Assembly: GCA_028386065.3 (NCBI GenBank)
Contig: JAKUCV010003362.1
Span: 18,283 to 82,282, forward strand
Length of the DNA: 64,000 bases
Source: Turnera subulata
Lineage: Eukaryota > Streptophyta > Magnoliopsida > Malpighiales > Passifloraceae
Direction of reading: 5' to 3'
The position numbers and the translations under genes were made by a program. The notes under the pieces are model-generated. The model was given only the letters and a program-made list of their open reading frames with translations, ran no database searches and was not told the origin of the DNA. Positions 54,509-64,000 of the stretch are shown here, in pieces. Position 1 is the first letter of the stretch, and every line of letters starts with the position of its first letter.

Positions 54509-55301
54509 ATAGAGGGTTTAAAAGATTATGTGCAATCATTGATTAATATTTTCGTTTGTCATGTGCGTGCCTTGCATTCATGGATTATGTTGTGAAGCTT
54601 CTACCATAAGAGGGAGAGGGGATTCTGGTCTGGTACATACTGTCCTACGGGGTTATCGGCCAGAGTGAATCCATTTCTCGCCGTTTAGCAATGATAGGGG
54701 TTAATAAGCCGATGCATCGTCCTACCTCACATGTAAGTACGCCAAGCTATCCCTTAGCGATGGTCCTTTGGCACCCAACCAGCTGCATACCCTAAGCATA
54801 TTATGCATAATGAATCAATACGTGGTACATGTGTTTTGTGTGATTTTTGTTGTGGAATCAATACGGCTAGCGGGACTGCCGTGCCAACTCTGCGTAGGGT
54901 GTAGTATTGCGTGGTGTGAATTGACGAGTTTAGCAAATATACTATAGGGATGTAAGTCTATACATGATGGTTTTTGGTGTTATCAGCGCATTTTTTTTTA
55001 GGAATCTATAGTTGCATACATTGCATCACATGTTTTCAAAGAAAAAGAATTTGAGGCGAGGTGTCCTATTTTATTAAAAATTTTCATCTTCTTTACTTTT
55101 GATCTTCAAAGAAAATGGGAGAAATTTGTTTTCGAGAAAATTGCTTTTTGGAAGATGATTTGTGAATGTATTCCATCATGTTTTCCCACAATGATTTGAA
55201 AACGAAGCCCAGGTTTGGGGTTTCTGACGACCATGAATCTTATCATTAGAAAATTAAACCTTCAGGAAATTATGGGTGATATGCACTTCAATTAGAATGA
55301 G

Positions 55302-56270
55302 ATGGTGAAGACGCTAAGCAGGACAGTGAACATACCTAAAGCTAGTAGGCAAGGCGCTAAAAGGTACGGGAATCCAGAATTTTCATCAACCTTCAAGGGC
55401 CAAGTTATGAAATTTGGTCTCAAGAACATTGACCGGATGGAACTTATGATTAGACCGAGGGAGAAAATTAGTACGAAGTCATGCATTGATGAAAGGCGTG
55501 TTGAGAAGCCGATGGAGGAAGGACTCTCATATCTTGAAGAAGACAAACAACAAGGGCAGAAGTTAGACAAGAGGATTGAAAACTTGAGGAGGAAGATGGC
55601 TGCGCTTGAAGACCAAGGGAGACGAGATGCTAAAATGCCTAATATTGAGTACACTAGAAAAGCCACGCAAATGGAGGGGAAGGCACCTCTGTTTGAGAAA
55701 GGAGGAAAGGCCATCATGGGCAGGGCACTGAAGGATAGTATGAAACTAATAGCAATTCCTTTAATTCCCGACGGTAAGACCACATCACCACCTGAAGAGA
55801 GTGCATGGGAAATAGAGAACCGTAAGAAGAAGATGAGCATCCTAGAAGACGAGACAAGGAGAGACCTTAAGAAGCAGTGCCTTAAAAGCGAGTGTTCTAA
55901 GGAAGCTAGTTATTCGGAGAAGACAGAGAAGTTGGAAGACCCCCAAGAAGATATGGATGAATGCAAAGGTGTTATCATAAGGTGGCCCTCCAAAAGCAAG
56001 TCGGTTGAAGATAACGGTATCACTCCACCGCTCCCCAAATCCAAAAGGTTGCGAAAAGAACCTTCGAAGTTGATGAAGAAACTCAGTCCATTTCCTTTAA
56101 TTGCTTCACTTGTGGATAAATGGAGGATTGCTAAGACTGGTAGATCCACAAGAGCCCTCTGAAGGTCCCTTCCCATCAACAGGCCAAAGTAGTTATTGTG
56201 ACTATCATCAGCGCAAGGGGCATGCAACAAGCAAGTGTCTGTAAATTCGCATCGCCGACAAGGTATTGAT
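55302..56270 (+). pseudogene. gag: Tat-like gag-related protein
   Basis: The open frame 55302-56162 (286 codons) is rich in Lys/Glu with repeated coiled-coil-like blocks: DKRIENLRRKMAALEDQGRRD and, later, NRKKKMSILEDETRRDLKKQ look like an internal duplication. LKNIDRMELMIRPREKIS aligns with MNMNRNDLVIKPRRQVDEKP of the minus-strand copy. After the stop, another frame gives YCDYHQRKGHATSKCL (about 56197-56244), the C-x2-H...GH...C motif expected at the gag C-terminus; here the Cys residues are intact. No enzyme domain follows. Confidence 0.7.
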
Positions 56271-57659
56271 CGACAGAAGATTATTGGTCCTGCCTGAGAA
56301 GTTGAGGCACAACAATTGACCAGCAGAAGTTGAGAGAAATGGATGCATCAAAATTCAATTCAAGGGACTGACCTGGACCGATAGAGATGCCTAGTCCAGT
56401 CAGAGGTGGAGGAGCTTACTTTAGGATGACGAGAATAGGAATGGGGGAATTTTAAATTTGAGTTTAAAGATAAGAAAATGATTTAAGCATTTGAATAAGT
56501 GTGTTGTTGTTGTTATCAAGAATAAATGAATTTTTGTTCACTAATTTATGTGTGCTTGTGTATTGAATTTAATAAACTTCATGAAAGTCCTTTGACTCAG
56601 CCCGAAAACTTTTCGAACGAACTACGGAGATTTGACCCCGTGAATATGATTCGCACCCAACCCGTACTTGTCTAAACCACCTGATCAATCTAAGAACTTG
56701 AATTACCCCATCCAATACACCCATTCTAAATATTAGTCTCGTAAAACTATTCTCGAAAATAGATCCGGCATCGTCACCAATTCCAAGGCCACCTCCTTCG
56801 AAAAAGACAGAAAAAGAAAGAAAAAGGGAAAAAAATTGTAAAAAGAAAGAGGAAAAGAGCAAATCAAGGAAGTGACCTTCAATTATCAATTCAGTTAGCC
56901 AGTTTCGATTGACGAGACAAGAATCCAAACAAGCCTTAGAAAAAGGACAAGCGTTCGTCCCCAAACGCCATTTCACCAAAACACCTGCCATTTTTTTAAT
57001 TCTTCCACAGCACACCGTCAAACACTTTACATCAAATATTTCACAAGCCATATTCATGGGTACGTAGGTAACCCAGCAGCGGGCCCGTTCTAATTGGTTC
57101 TTAGGTCATTTCAATGGACAAGACTGGAGTTTATGATGGATATACCATGAGGGAATTCAAATGCTAAGCATCGCCATCCTCCCAGAAGGTATAGGTTAGT
57201 CCCTGATCCGTTCACTAGGACAAGTTGTTCCTCTTGGTGGATTGGAATGTTAATTATCAGTGGAACAGATTGACGGTCGGCTAGGCCTCTTTGGATTTGA
57301 ACATCAAGCAGATGGATTCGATTGGTGGTTGCCTTGCTCCTCTCAGTGGAAGGTTTGGTGGTCGATTGATTCTCTTTAGTTCTGGTTATTGAGTGGTCTG
57401 ATGGACTCAGCTGATAGTGACTTTGCTCTAATGATATTCCGAATGCGCCCTGCCCAAACGAAACCGGCTTTCAAACCTGTCGTACTTGTGGTTACTATTC
57501 CCTCGAAAAAAAAGAAAAAAAAAAAGAAAAAGGAAAGAGTCTGCTAGGTTGAAAACCCAAAAGGGCGGCTTAGGCAAAAATCAGGACGTGCCTGCTAGGT
57601 TGAAAACCCAAATGGGTGGCATAGGCAAAAGTTAAGGCTGAAGGAAAAAGGAGAGAGTA
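56271..57659 (+). other. 3' noncoding region of the Tat-like element
   Basis: Shares order and words with 34160-35290, including CAGCAGCGGGCCC (57074) and two copies of GTTGAAAACCCAAA.GGG.GGC (57551, 57599). No open frame with a domain. Confidence 0.6.
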
Positions 57660-58994
57660 GCCAATGTATAATAGTGAACAAATTAATAGAATTACTTTCT
57701 TTATTAAATATATAATTTAGAATATCAAGAAAATTAACATATTATAAGTCCTCTATAACAATTCTCTTATACTATCAAAGTCAACAAATTAATATAATTA
57801 TTTTTTATTAAATATATAATTTAATATGATAAATTATATAATTTAGAATATCAGGAACATTAATAAATATCGTTAAAGAAAATTCAATTTAATGATTACT
57901 ATACACAAATTTATTCTGAGGAGTTCCTATCCCTTTAGATTATACGAATAACAGTAATAAAAAATTGTACTGGAAAAAACATAATTACAAAAAAGAGTTT
58001 AAACACTTAGCAAAAATTAAAATCAAGAACAACGATTATGAAGAAGAATAATCGTGAGAACTCTTGAGGGATGTAATCAAAGTTTATTGAAATTGTCTAA
58101 TAAATTCAAATTAATATATAAATGGTGAAAGCTTCTAAGAAATTGAATAGAATAATTATTTTCGTATTGACTTTAAAAAATCTTAAAAACATATTACGAT
58201 ATCTTATATAAAATGAACTTGAACACTTAGCAAAAATTAAAATCAAGAACAACGATTACAAAGAAGAATAATCGTGAGAACTCATGAGGGATGTGCTCAA
58301 AGTTTATTGAAACTATAATAAATTCAAATTATTATATAAATGATGAAAGCATCTTATAAATTGAATAGAATAATTATCTTTTTATTGACTTTAAAAACTT
58401 TTTAAAATATATTACGATATCTTTTATATCAAAATAAATAAGATATGTATGTAAAAAAATATAAATAACTGAGAACAAACATAAAATTTTGAAAATATAT
58501 CATGCTACATAAAAAATTAAAAATAACCAATATAAACTTTATGAAAGAGGTAAATACAGCAAATGAAAGGTGCAAATATAAGTATATTGTAGAATAATAT
58601 TATTAAAATAATATCAGAATTTGAAAGTTGACATAAAAAAATAAGATATGAGAAAATTAAAATAAATTTCTTATCTTGTAATAATATTTTAAAATTACAA
58701 AAATTCTATATTATGTTAATTATTATAGATGAATAAAAATTATATGCAAAATTAAAAAAACTTTGAGATGGAATAAAAAATCAATATAAATTCTGATAGA
58801 ATCATGTATTATAGAAGATAAATAGAAAATTAATTTATAAGAGTTTTTTAGAAAAAAATCATTGAAGTTTAATAATTGAAATAAATGAAATAAAACATAG
58901 TATAAAAGACGACTATACATAAATCTTTAATTTATATAAAAAAACTAAAAAAAACTATATAAAAATTCTATCCATGCATAATGACAAGTAATAT
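57660..58994. repeat. AT-rich region with tandem duplications
   Basis: More than 75% A+T by eye. A unit of about 219 bp is duplicated (58003-58221 and 58222-58440; both contain AGAACAACGATTA...AATAATCGTGAGAAC). Near 57679 and 57783 an AACAAATTAATA...TATATAATTTA block is also repeated. No gene is seen. Confidence 0.75.
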
Positions 58995-60628
58995 TGTAAC
59001 GACCCGAGTAAAATTTTCGAGATTTTTACCAATTTTTTTTGACTTTTACGGTGGTCAATAAAATTTTATCGCGGTTAATTAAAAATTTTACCAAACCGAG
59101 TCAAGTTTCAATATTTTCACTATTATTTTTACAACTCTCAAAATTATCATTATTAATACTGTTACCATTACTATTATTTTCCTATTCAACTTTTATAACA
59201 ATACTTTTATTACTATTTTGGCTGAGAAATTCTTGTTGCAATAATTTACTAAATATAAGTTAAAAAAAATTTTCATCTTTTATTCCCATAATATTTAGCA
59301 AATTAGTCTTTGGAAAATTATTTTGAATTTTATAAAAGAATAATTGCTAAATTATGTTTATGTTTTTCAAAGAATAAGTTAAAACGTTAAACACAAAGTT
59401 TAATACTAATACGCGTTATGGAGAGTGTTTCGATAACCGAGCCTCAGTTTTTAATTTCGAGACTTGGACAATGTTCACGGGTATTAATTAGATTTCCGAG
59501 CCCAAGCTGTATTTTCGGACTCGGGACGGAAAGACGGGAGTACCCCTGCGATTCCGTTATTCCGACACGAAAATTCGGTTCGGCCAATCGTGGCTTGCCA
59601 CGTGGCCACTCTTCTTTTCTTCCCTCTTTTCTTTCTTTTCCTCTTTCCCGTTTTTCTTCGTCCGGTCCTACCCCTTTCGTTTCTTCTTTTTCTTTGTTGT
59701 TTTCTTCTTCCATTTTCTTCACTCCTTTCTTTTCTTTCTTTTTGCCTTCTTATCTTTTTCTTTCCCTTTTTCTTTTTAATTCTCTTCCTCTTCCAGTTAC
59801 TCCACACACCCACACCACCACCTGCCACCGACAAGCCGCCACCACCTCTCCTTTCTCCTTCCTCTGCAACCAACCTCCTCCTCCTTTCTCTTCTCCACCT
59901 CGCCGCCCCTGCCTCTGCTCGCAGCCGCCACCATAAGACAAGCTCGACCCACCGAGCAGAGGAGCGATGCCGCCGCACTTTCCTTTTGCCTTTGCTCACA
60001 GACGCGCCACCTGTGACGCGCCGCCGACCCCCTCTTCTCGGTAACTCACCGTCGCCGCCTCTTACCTCCGTTGCTGCATCCGGACAAGGCCGCCGTTGAT
60101 TTCTTCTCGCTCCTGCTCACAAACGCCGCCACCAATCGAGCTCGACACCACCACCGACGGATTGAGTCCGAGCCACCACCATCGCAGGGGACTGCCGCCG
60201 TTCACAGGAGGACCGATCTTCTCTGCAGCCAGGGCCGACGCCGAGACCTTCGTCCTCTCACGGCCACTCGAGCCGCCACTCTCACATCTGCGCATCCGTT
60301 GCCGACAACGTGGGTAAGATCCGGCATCGATCTTTACCCCTCTCCCTTCTGTTCTTGCCAATCTGTTCTTTAACCCGATTTATGTCAATGTGGACTAATC
60401 GGGTCTTGTCTTTGATTGTTGTGCTCTTTTTGTGGCTTGTGTTGATGAACTGGGCGTGGTTTGGGTCGGTTTTGTGACGGTGGTTGGATGCCGTTGATGT
60501 TGCTTGTGTGACAGTGAGGATGGTGTGTTAGTTGAGGTTTAATGGACAGTTGGGTTGCTGTTCACGGTTGACGGTGGTGTTGCTGTTGTTGATTGGAGTA
60601 GGCATGAGCAGTAACGGAGAAGGTGTTG
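58995..60628 (+). mobile_element. LTR-like segment starting TGTAACGACCCG
   Basis: The start TGTAACGACCCGAG resembles the LTR starts at 18831 (minus) and 63156. Layout also agrees: AT-rich U3, pyrimidine-rich leader (59600-59790), GC-rich CCGCC block (59830-60310) and a GTAAGATCC possible splice donor (60315). The sequence is not the same as the 63156 LTR, so it is another family or subfamily. The proline/serine and leucine-rich open frames here reflect CT and CCG repeats. Confidence 0.5.
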
Positions 60629-62030
60629 TGAAACGCCCCGACCCGTATTTACCGTACACAGTAAACACGTGCCGGAACTGTGACAACCTAACCCAAAGTG
60701 AAACCAGCATACAGTGTATACAATAGAAACACGGGCTCAACAGCCCAAAGTAAAATCAACAATAGAAACTCACCCGGCCCAATGGCCCAATAATAGTGGA
60801 AACATGCACAGCGGAAGACTTAAACTCACTAACACTAACACTGTATGCGACACATGCAAACTATGGATCCAAGCCCGTCCAAGGGATAACGCTGCAGCCT
60901 GTCTGGAATGCACCAAACCTGTACAACAAATAACTCATCCTACGGGATGAAAGCCCGCAGGTGAGGGGTGAGTCCGAAGTGCTCACGACAATGGAAAGAC
61001 GATCAATATGAACACTAAAAATTACTCAAGTCAAGAACATAGGCTAAACAGCCCAACTGAAAGACACGACCCAAAAGACTCAATAAAACCAATTATCCAA
61101 TTTTATCTTTCCGGGCCCCGTCACTGGTAAGCTAGGGTCGTACCAGGTTATCAACCTGTTCCTGGTGCCAGATCAAAAAGAACCCAAGGATAGACATCCC
61201 AAAAATAACAAACCGGGATAGACATCCCAAGCATAGACATGCTTATCAAGTAACCCAGATCATGGCCACCACAAAACAGTCTCTAACCATCCGGTCGTAC
61301 CTCTACTTACCACGTGACAATTATATTACCATCACTAAAACCAAACTCAGGGATCGACATCCCTAACCAAAATACCAAGGATCGACATCCTTGTCACTAT
61401 TCATTATTAATTCCATTTACTTGTTCCAAACGACACAGAAAATCAATACGGGGATAAACATCCCAAAAACCAAACAGATCACCGGGATAAACATCCCGAA
61501 CCAAAACACAGCAAAAGCAACAATAGACAGTGCACAATCATCAAAACATAATAACCGAGTAATATAGGCACATATTGAAGGAAATCCATCCTCACCTTTG
61601 CCGATTACTCAACTCCGGAAACTATGACCGGTACGACGCCGGCTCCTCGGGAAACTGCCCGATATCCAAACCTATACAACAAAATCATACATACACATAA
61701 ATGCACATAAGAGTATGTCATGATGCCTCTACTGCGAAATATAAACCCATCCCGATTACATATCTCTTTTATTTTCATTTACCGAAAATATTTAACCATA
61801 TGTATATCCGAATATAATTTCGGTACTATACTTTAATTAAAATTTCTTTCAAAATATCTTCATAAAATAAATATAATTCCCAAAATAATAATTACTATAA
61901 TTTTCCAGAAAAATAATAACCTATTTATAATTTTCAGAAAACATTTATCCAGTATTTATCTTTTTCTAAATACATAATAATATTTCCAACACTGAAATAT
62001 AATTAACTTAAATTTACGAAATAAATAGAT
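60629..62030 (-). mobile_element. 3' portion of a large gypsy LTR, inverted
   Basis: Plus-strand TGAAACGCCCCGACCCG at 60629 is equivalent to the terminus at 15679. ACAGCGGAAGAC, CTATGGATCC...CCG...GGATAACGC and the later AACCGAGTA and CTCACCT words follow in the same order as in 15830-16860. This is therefore the end of a minus-strand LTR whose U3 is missing: homology fades in very AT-rich DNA and ends near 62030. Confidence 0.65.
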
Positions 62031-63155
62031 GTTCTGATATGATGCCTATCAATTGGATTCTTGAAATCTTTGTGATCATGTTATTTGCGGTTTGATTATC
62101 TGAGTTTAAGGACTTGAATTTACTGGTGAATTATTATATGGTCAAGTTTTGTTTGGAGTTCGAGCTGATAATTGTTGATTAAATTTGAGTTTGATTTAAT
62201 GGTATATTTGGAGAGTTATCTGTCAATTATGCTTAATTTGAGGTTGATCTAGTAGTATATCCGGGGGAAAAGTTAAATTAAGGATACTTGAGGTTCTTAT
62301 TTTAGTTGGGATTTGAGATATTGATGGTGATTGTGATAAAAAGGTTTTGATCGTGGATCTTGGTAGAGGTTATAATTCATGTGCTAAATGAGGATGCTGG
62401 TAGTATGTTCATATTGAGGTTTGATTTTGAGGTGATCTCGGGAATTGGGAATTTGTCGCTAGATAGGTAATTGTGTGACAAGAGATACAGTGGTGTTTTA
62501 AGTTCTTCATTAAAGAAATTTTGATGTTCATATTAATTTGGGCGATAGACTTATAAGTATGAGTTAGGCAAGGATGTTTGGGTCTCAAGGAATCCATAGT
62601 ATAGAATTAGATTATGAAGTTTTGGTAATGAGTGGTTTCTAGTGCCTAGGGTATGTTCCGAGAATTGTACGATTTTTGGCTGAATTGGTGTATGGATAGG
62701 AAATACTTGAGGTTTGGAATAGGAGATCGATTATGGATTTTTGGTTTTGAGGTATTCACATTGGGAGCGATGAGCTTGTCACATAGGTAATAATTTGAGA
62801 GTCTGTTATTTGAGGATGTGCTTAGTGGATTATAAGAATGGGTATTGTTGTTTGATTGATGATAGATGAAACGTTATGGATTCTGGTATTAATAATGTTG
62901 ATTATGATTGGATAAGATTCTTTGGTTAGAGCTTTGATCTTAGGTTCCGTTGATCATGGTGGACTAAGTCGATGATTGATTTAGTATATTGGAGTTCTTG
63001 TTTAGGAATGTGATCGATGGTCGTGATGGTTCTACTTGGTGGTTTGGCCGACGGTATTTTGATACCGGGTGGCACTTGTTTGTGTCAGCTTAGCACTTGG
63101 TTGCTTGACTTATCTTGCAATTTCTAGGACAAAATTTCGTTAAGTGGGGTAGAAC
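62031..63155 (+). other. 3' internal noncoding region of a gypsy element and polypurine tract
   Basis: No open frame with a domain. The right end reads GGACAAAATTTCGTTAAGTGGGG then GTAGAAC directly before the LTR; such an ending (GGACAAAATTTC followed by a G-rich tract) is typical of the 3' end of plant Ty3/gypsy pol-UTR junctions. The pol itself is not found. Confidence 0.55.
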
Positions 63156-63392
63156 TGTAACGCCCCGAATTTCAGTAATTAATTTTTATGGAATTTTTAA
63201 GAATTTTTAAATTTTATTTCCGATTCTACCCTCGAGGAATTTCCGGGATTTTAGGTCAAGTGGATTATTAACAATTTCTTCTTCTTTTCTTCGGAAATAT
63301 TTATTTAAGGGTGAAATTAAACCGTAATTGGATTTCTTTTGGAGTTTATTTGTATTTTGTGGTGAAACACAAGATGGGGTGTAGTTTTTACT

Positions 63393-63408
63393 AAAACTAC
63401 GTAGTTTT
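63393..63408. promoter_or_regulatory. Palindrome AAAACTACGTAGTTTT in U3
   Basis: Perfect 16-bp palindrome with TACGTA core, 237 bp from the LTR start. A decayed version lies at the same offset in the solo LTR (18581-18598). Confidence 0.75.
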
Positions 63409-63490
63409 GGTAGAGCCAAAACTTAAAACACACCAAGGGATTTGTTTTGACTTTGAGGTTGACTAAAGGAGGTGTATGTGGATGAAGTGA

Positions 63491-63513
63491 CGTCGTTTTG
63501 AGTCAAAACGACG
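63491..63513. promoter_or_regulatory. Interrupted palindrome CGTCGTTTTGA / TCAAAACGACG
   Basis: Two 11-bp arms around one base, 335 bp from the LTR start and about 40 bp upstream of the TATA box. It matches the location of the 32-bp palindrome of the solo LTR. Confidence 0.8.
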
Positions 63514-64000
63514 CCGTTTCGCGTTCTGTGGAGACCCTAACCCTAGGGCTTGGGTATAAAACCCATCACTTCCTCCCTCTCTCCTCTCTTTTCCTTTCTC
63601 CCTTCCTTCCCCGACTTCGGCCGCCCTCTCCTGTTCTTCCTCTCTTTTCTCTTCTATTTTCTTTCTCTCCCTCTTCACTCCCCACGATCTCTTCCCCTTT
63701 CCCTCTTTGTTCTCACTCAGAACCGCCGCACCCCACCCCTCTTTCTTCCTCTTTTTTTTTGCGCCGCCACCCTGTGTATCAATTGAAGCTGCCGCCGCCG
63801 TTACAACCGGGGGAGAATCAGACGGGTCGATACGACGGCGGGCTGGGCTTTGGTCCGTCGTCCAGGTGTGAGGAACCCGAGGAGGACGAACGGCCGAGGA
63901 CCTGAGGCATCGAGATGCCGCCACCGTCTCTTACCACTCATCGCGTCAAAGGAAGAGGAGGCTCAGGATCGGGGTTGACGGAAAGACGGACGGAGGTCTC

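Larger units (their letters stand above)
53400..57650 (+). mobile_element. Tat-like gag-only retrotransposon, plus strand
   Basis: LTR 53400-54488, primer site 54491-54508, leader to 55300, gag-like frame 55302-56162 plus a frameshifted tail to about 56270, then noncoding sequence collinear with 34160-35290. There is no protease, RT or integrase between gag and the 3' noncoding region, the same layout as the minus-strand copy at 25390-33685. The 3' LTR is absent; the sequence turns AT-rich near 57660. Confidence 0.8.
63156..64000 (+). mobile_element. Gypsy LTR (TGTAACGCCCC type), left portion
   Basis: TGTAACGCCCCGAATTTC follows the polypurine tract and matches the start of the solo LTR at 18831 (minus). 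Offsets of two palindromes (63393-63408, 63491-63513) are conserved. TATAAAA at 63555-63561 inside GGGTATAAAACCC is a credible TATA box, followed by a CT-rich leader (63570-63755) and GC-rich sequence running off the window. Confidence 0.85.

Noticed and set aside
59590..60100. Long open frames on both strands (169-172 codons)
   Set aside because: They are Leu/Pro/Ser-rich or Arg/Glu-rich translations of CT-rich and CCG-rich DNA, overlap on several frames and carry no domain. This is LTR leader sequence.
1..64000. tRNA, rRNA or organelle-derived insertions
   Set aside because: No cloverleaf with conserved T-loop and acceptor stem, and no recognisable rRNA or plastid gene sequence was found on either strand. 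The only tRNA-like words are primer-binding sites and the SINE box B.

Overview
This window is nuclear DNA of a flowering plant, most likely a eudicot. It holds Ty1/copia, Ty3/gypsy Athila-type and Tat/Ogre-type LTR retrotransposons, plant L1-type LINE pieces, MITEs, a SINE-like insertion, long AT-rich intergenic DNA and one well-supported nuclear gene, which has a 5'-UTR intron. There is no sign of bacterial, organellar or viral gene organisation. The species cannot be named from the sequence alone. || Layout. 1-3500: the right part of a copia LTR inserted in an older minus-strand copia-like non-autonomous element (own LTR at 3303-3500), which had itself landed in a LINE (3501-4836). 4837-14414: a Tat-like gypsy gag split by a complete but dead copia element (5786-14333; 1.55-kb LTRs; target duplication GATAT). 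14415-18900: a Tat-like LTR fragment split by a 3.15-kb solo LTR (15679-18831; target duplication ATAAG). 18900-21496: minus-strand gypsy integrase, RNase H and RT. 21497-22065: Tat-like LTR end plus primer-binding site. 22066-25389: minus-strand Athila remnant whose protease is joined directly to the integrase tail. 25390-33685: minus-strand Tat-like element with gag but no pol. 34160-37860: the 3' part of a plus-strand relative, with a 36-bp minisatellite. 39528-45571: a complete minus-strand non-autonomous copia-like element (189-bp LTRs about 98% identical; target duplication CAAAC) carrying a plus-strand LINE endonuclease ORF. 45577-47340: the one convincing gene, a PRELI/MSF1-domain protein. 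47800-48310: an RNase H-like LINE relic interrupted by a SINE-like insertion with a 16-bp target duplication. 50278-53399: an Athila LTR, primer site and gag, with an inverted-repeat transposon in the LTR. 53400-57650: a third Tat-like gag-only element, inserted in the Athila gag. 57660-64000: AT-rich DNA and large TGTAACG-type gypsy LTR pieces. || How the parts work together. The retroelements form nested layers, so relative ages can be read from the interruptions. No element keeps an intact set of proteins. At least two families (the copia-like element at 39.5-45.6 kb and the Tat-like gag-only family) look like parasites mobilised in trans. The most unusual signals are short-range DNA/RNA architectures inside these families rather than new proteins: arrays of tiny hairpins with different stems but the same loop type, an array of AACATCGATGTT palindromes in a copia leader, paired TGGGCC...GCCCA motifs in another leader, GGGGCATGCTACCCC minisatellites next to a 3' LTR, and palindromes at fixed offsets in the U3 of a large LTR. 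The cellular gene encodes a putative mitochondrial intermembrane-space phospholipid carrier. Its 5' UTR lies about 300 bp from the outward-facing 5' LTR of the copia-like element.
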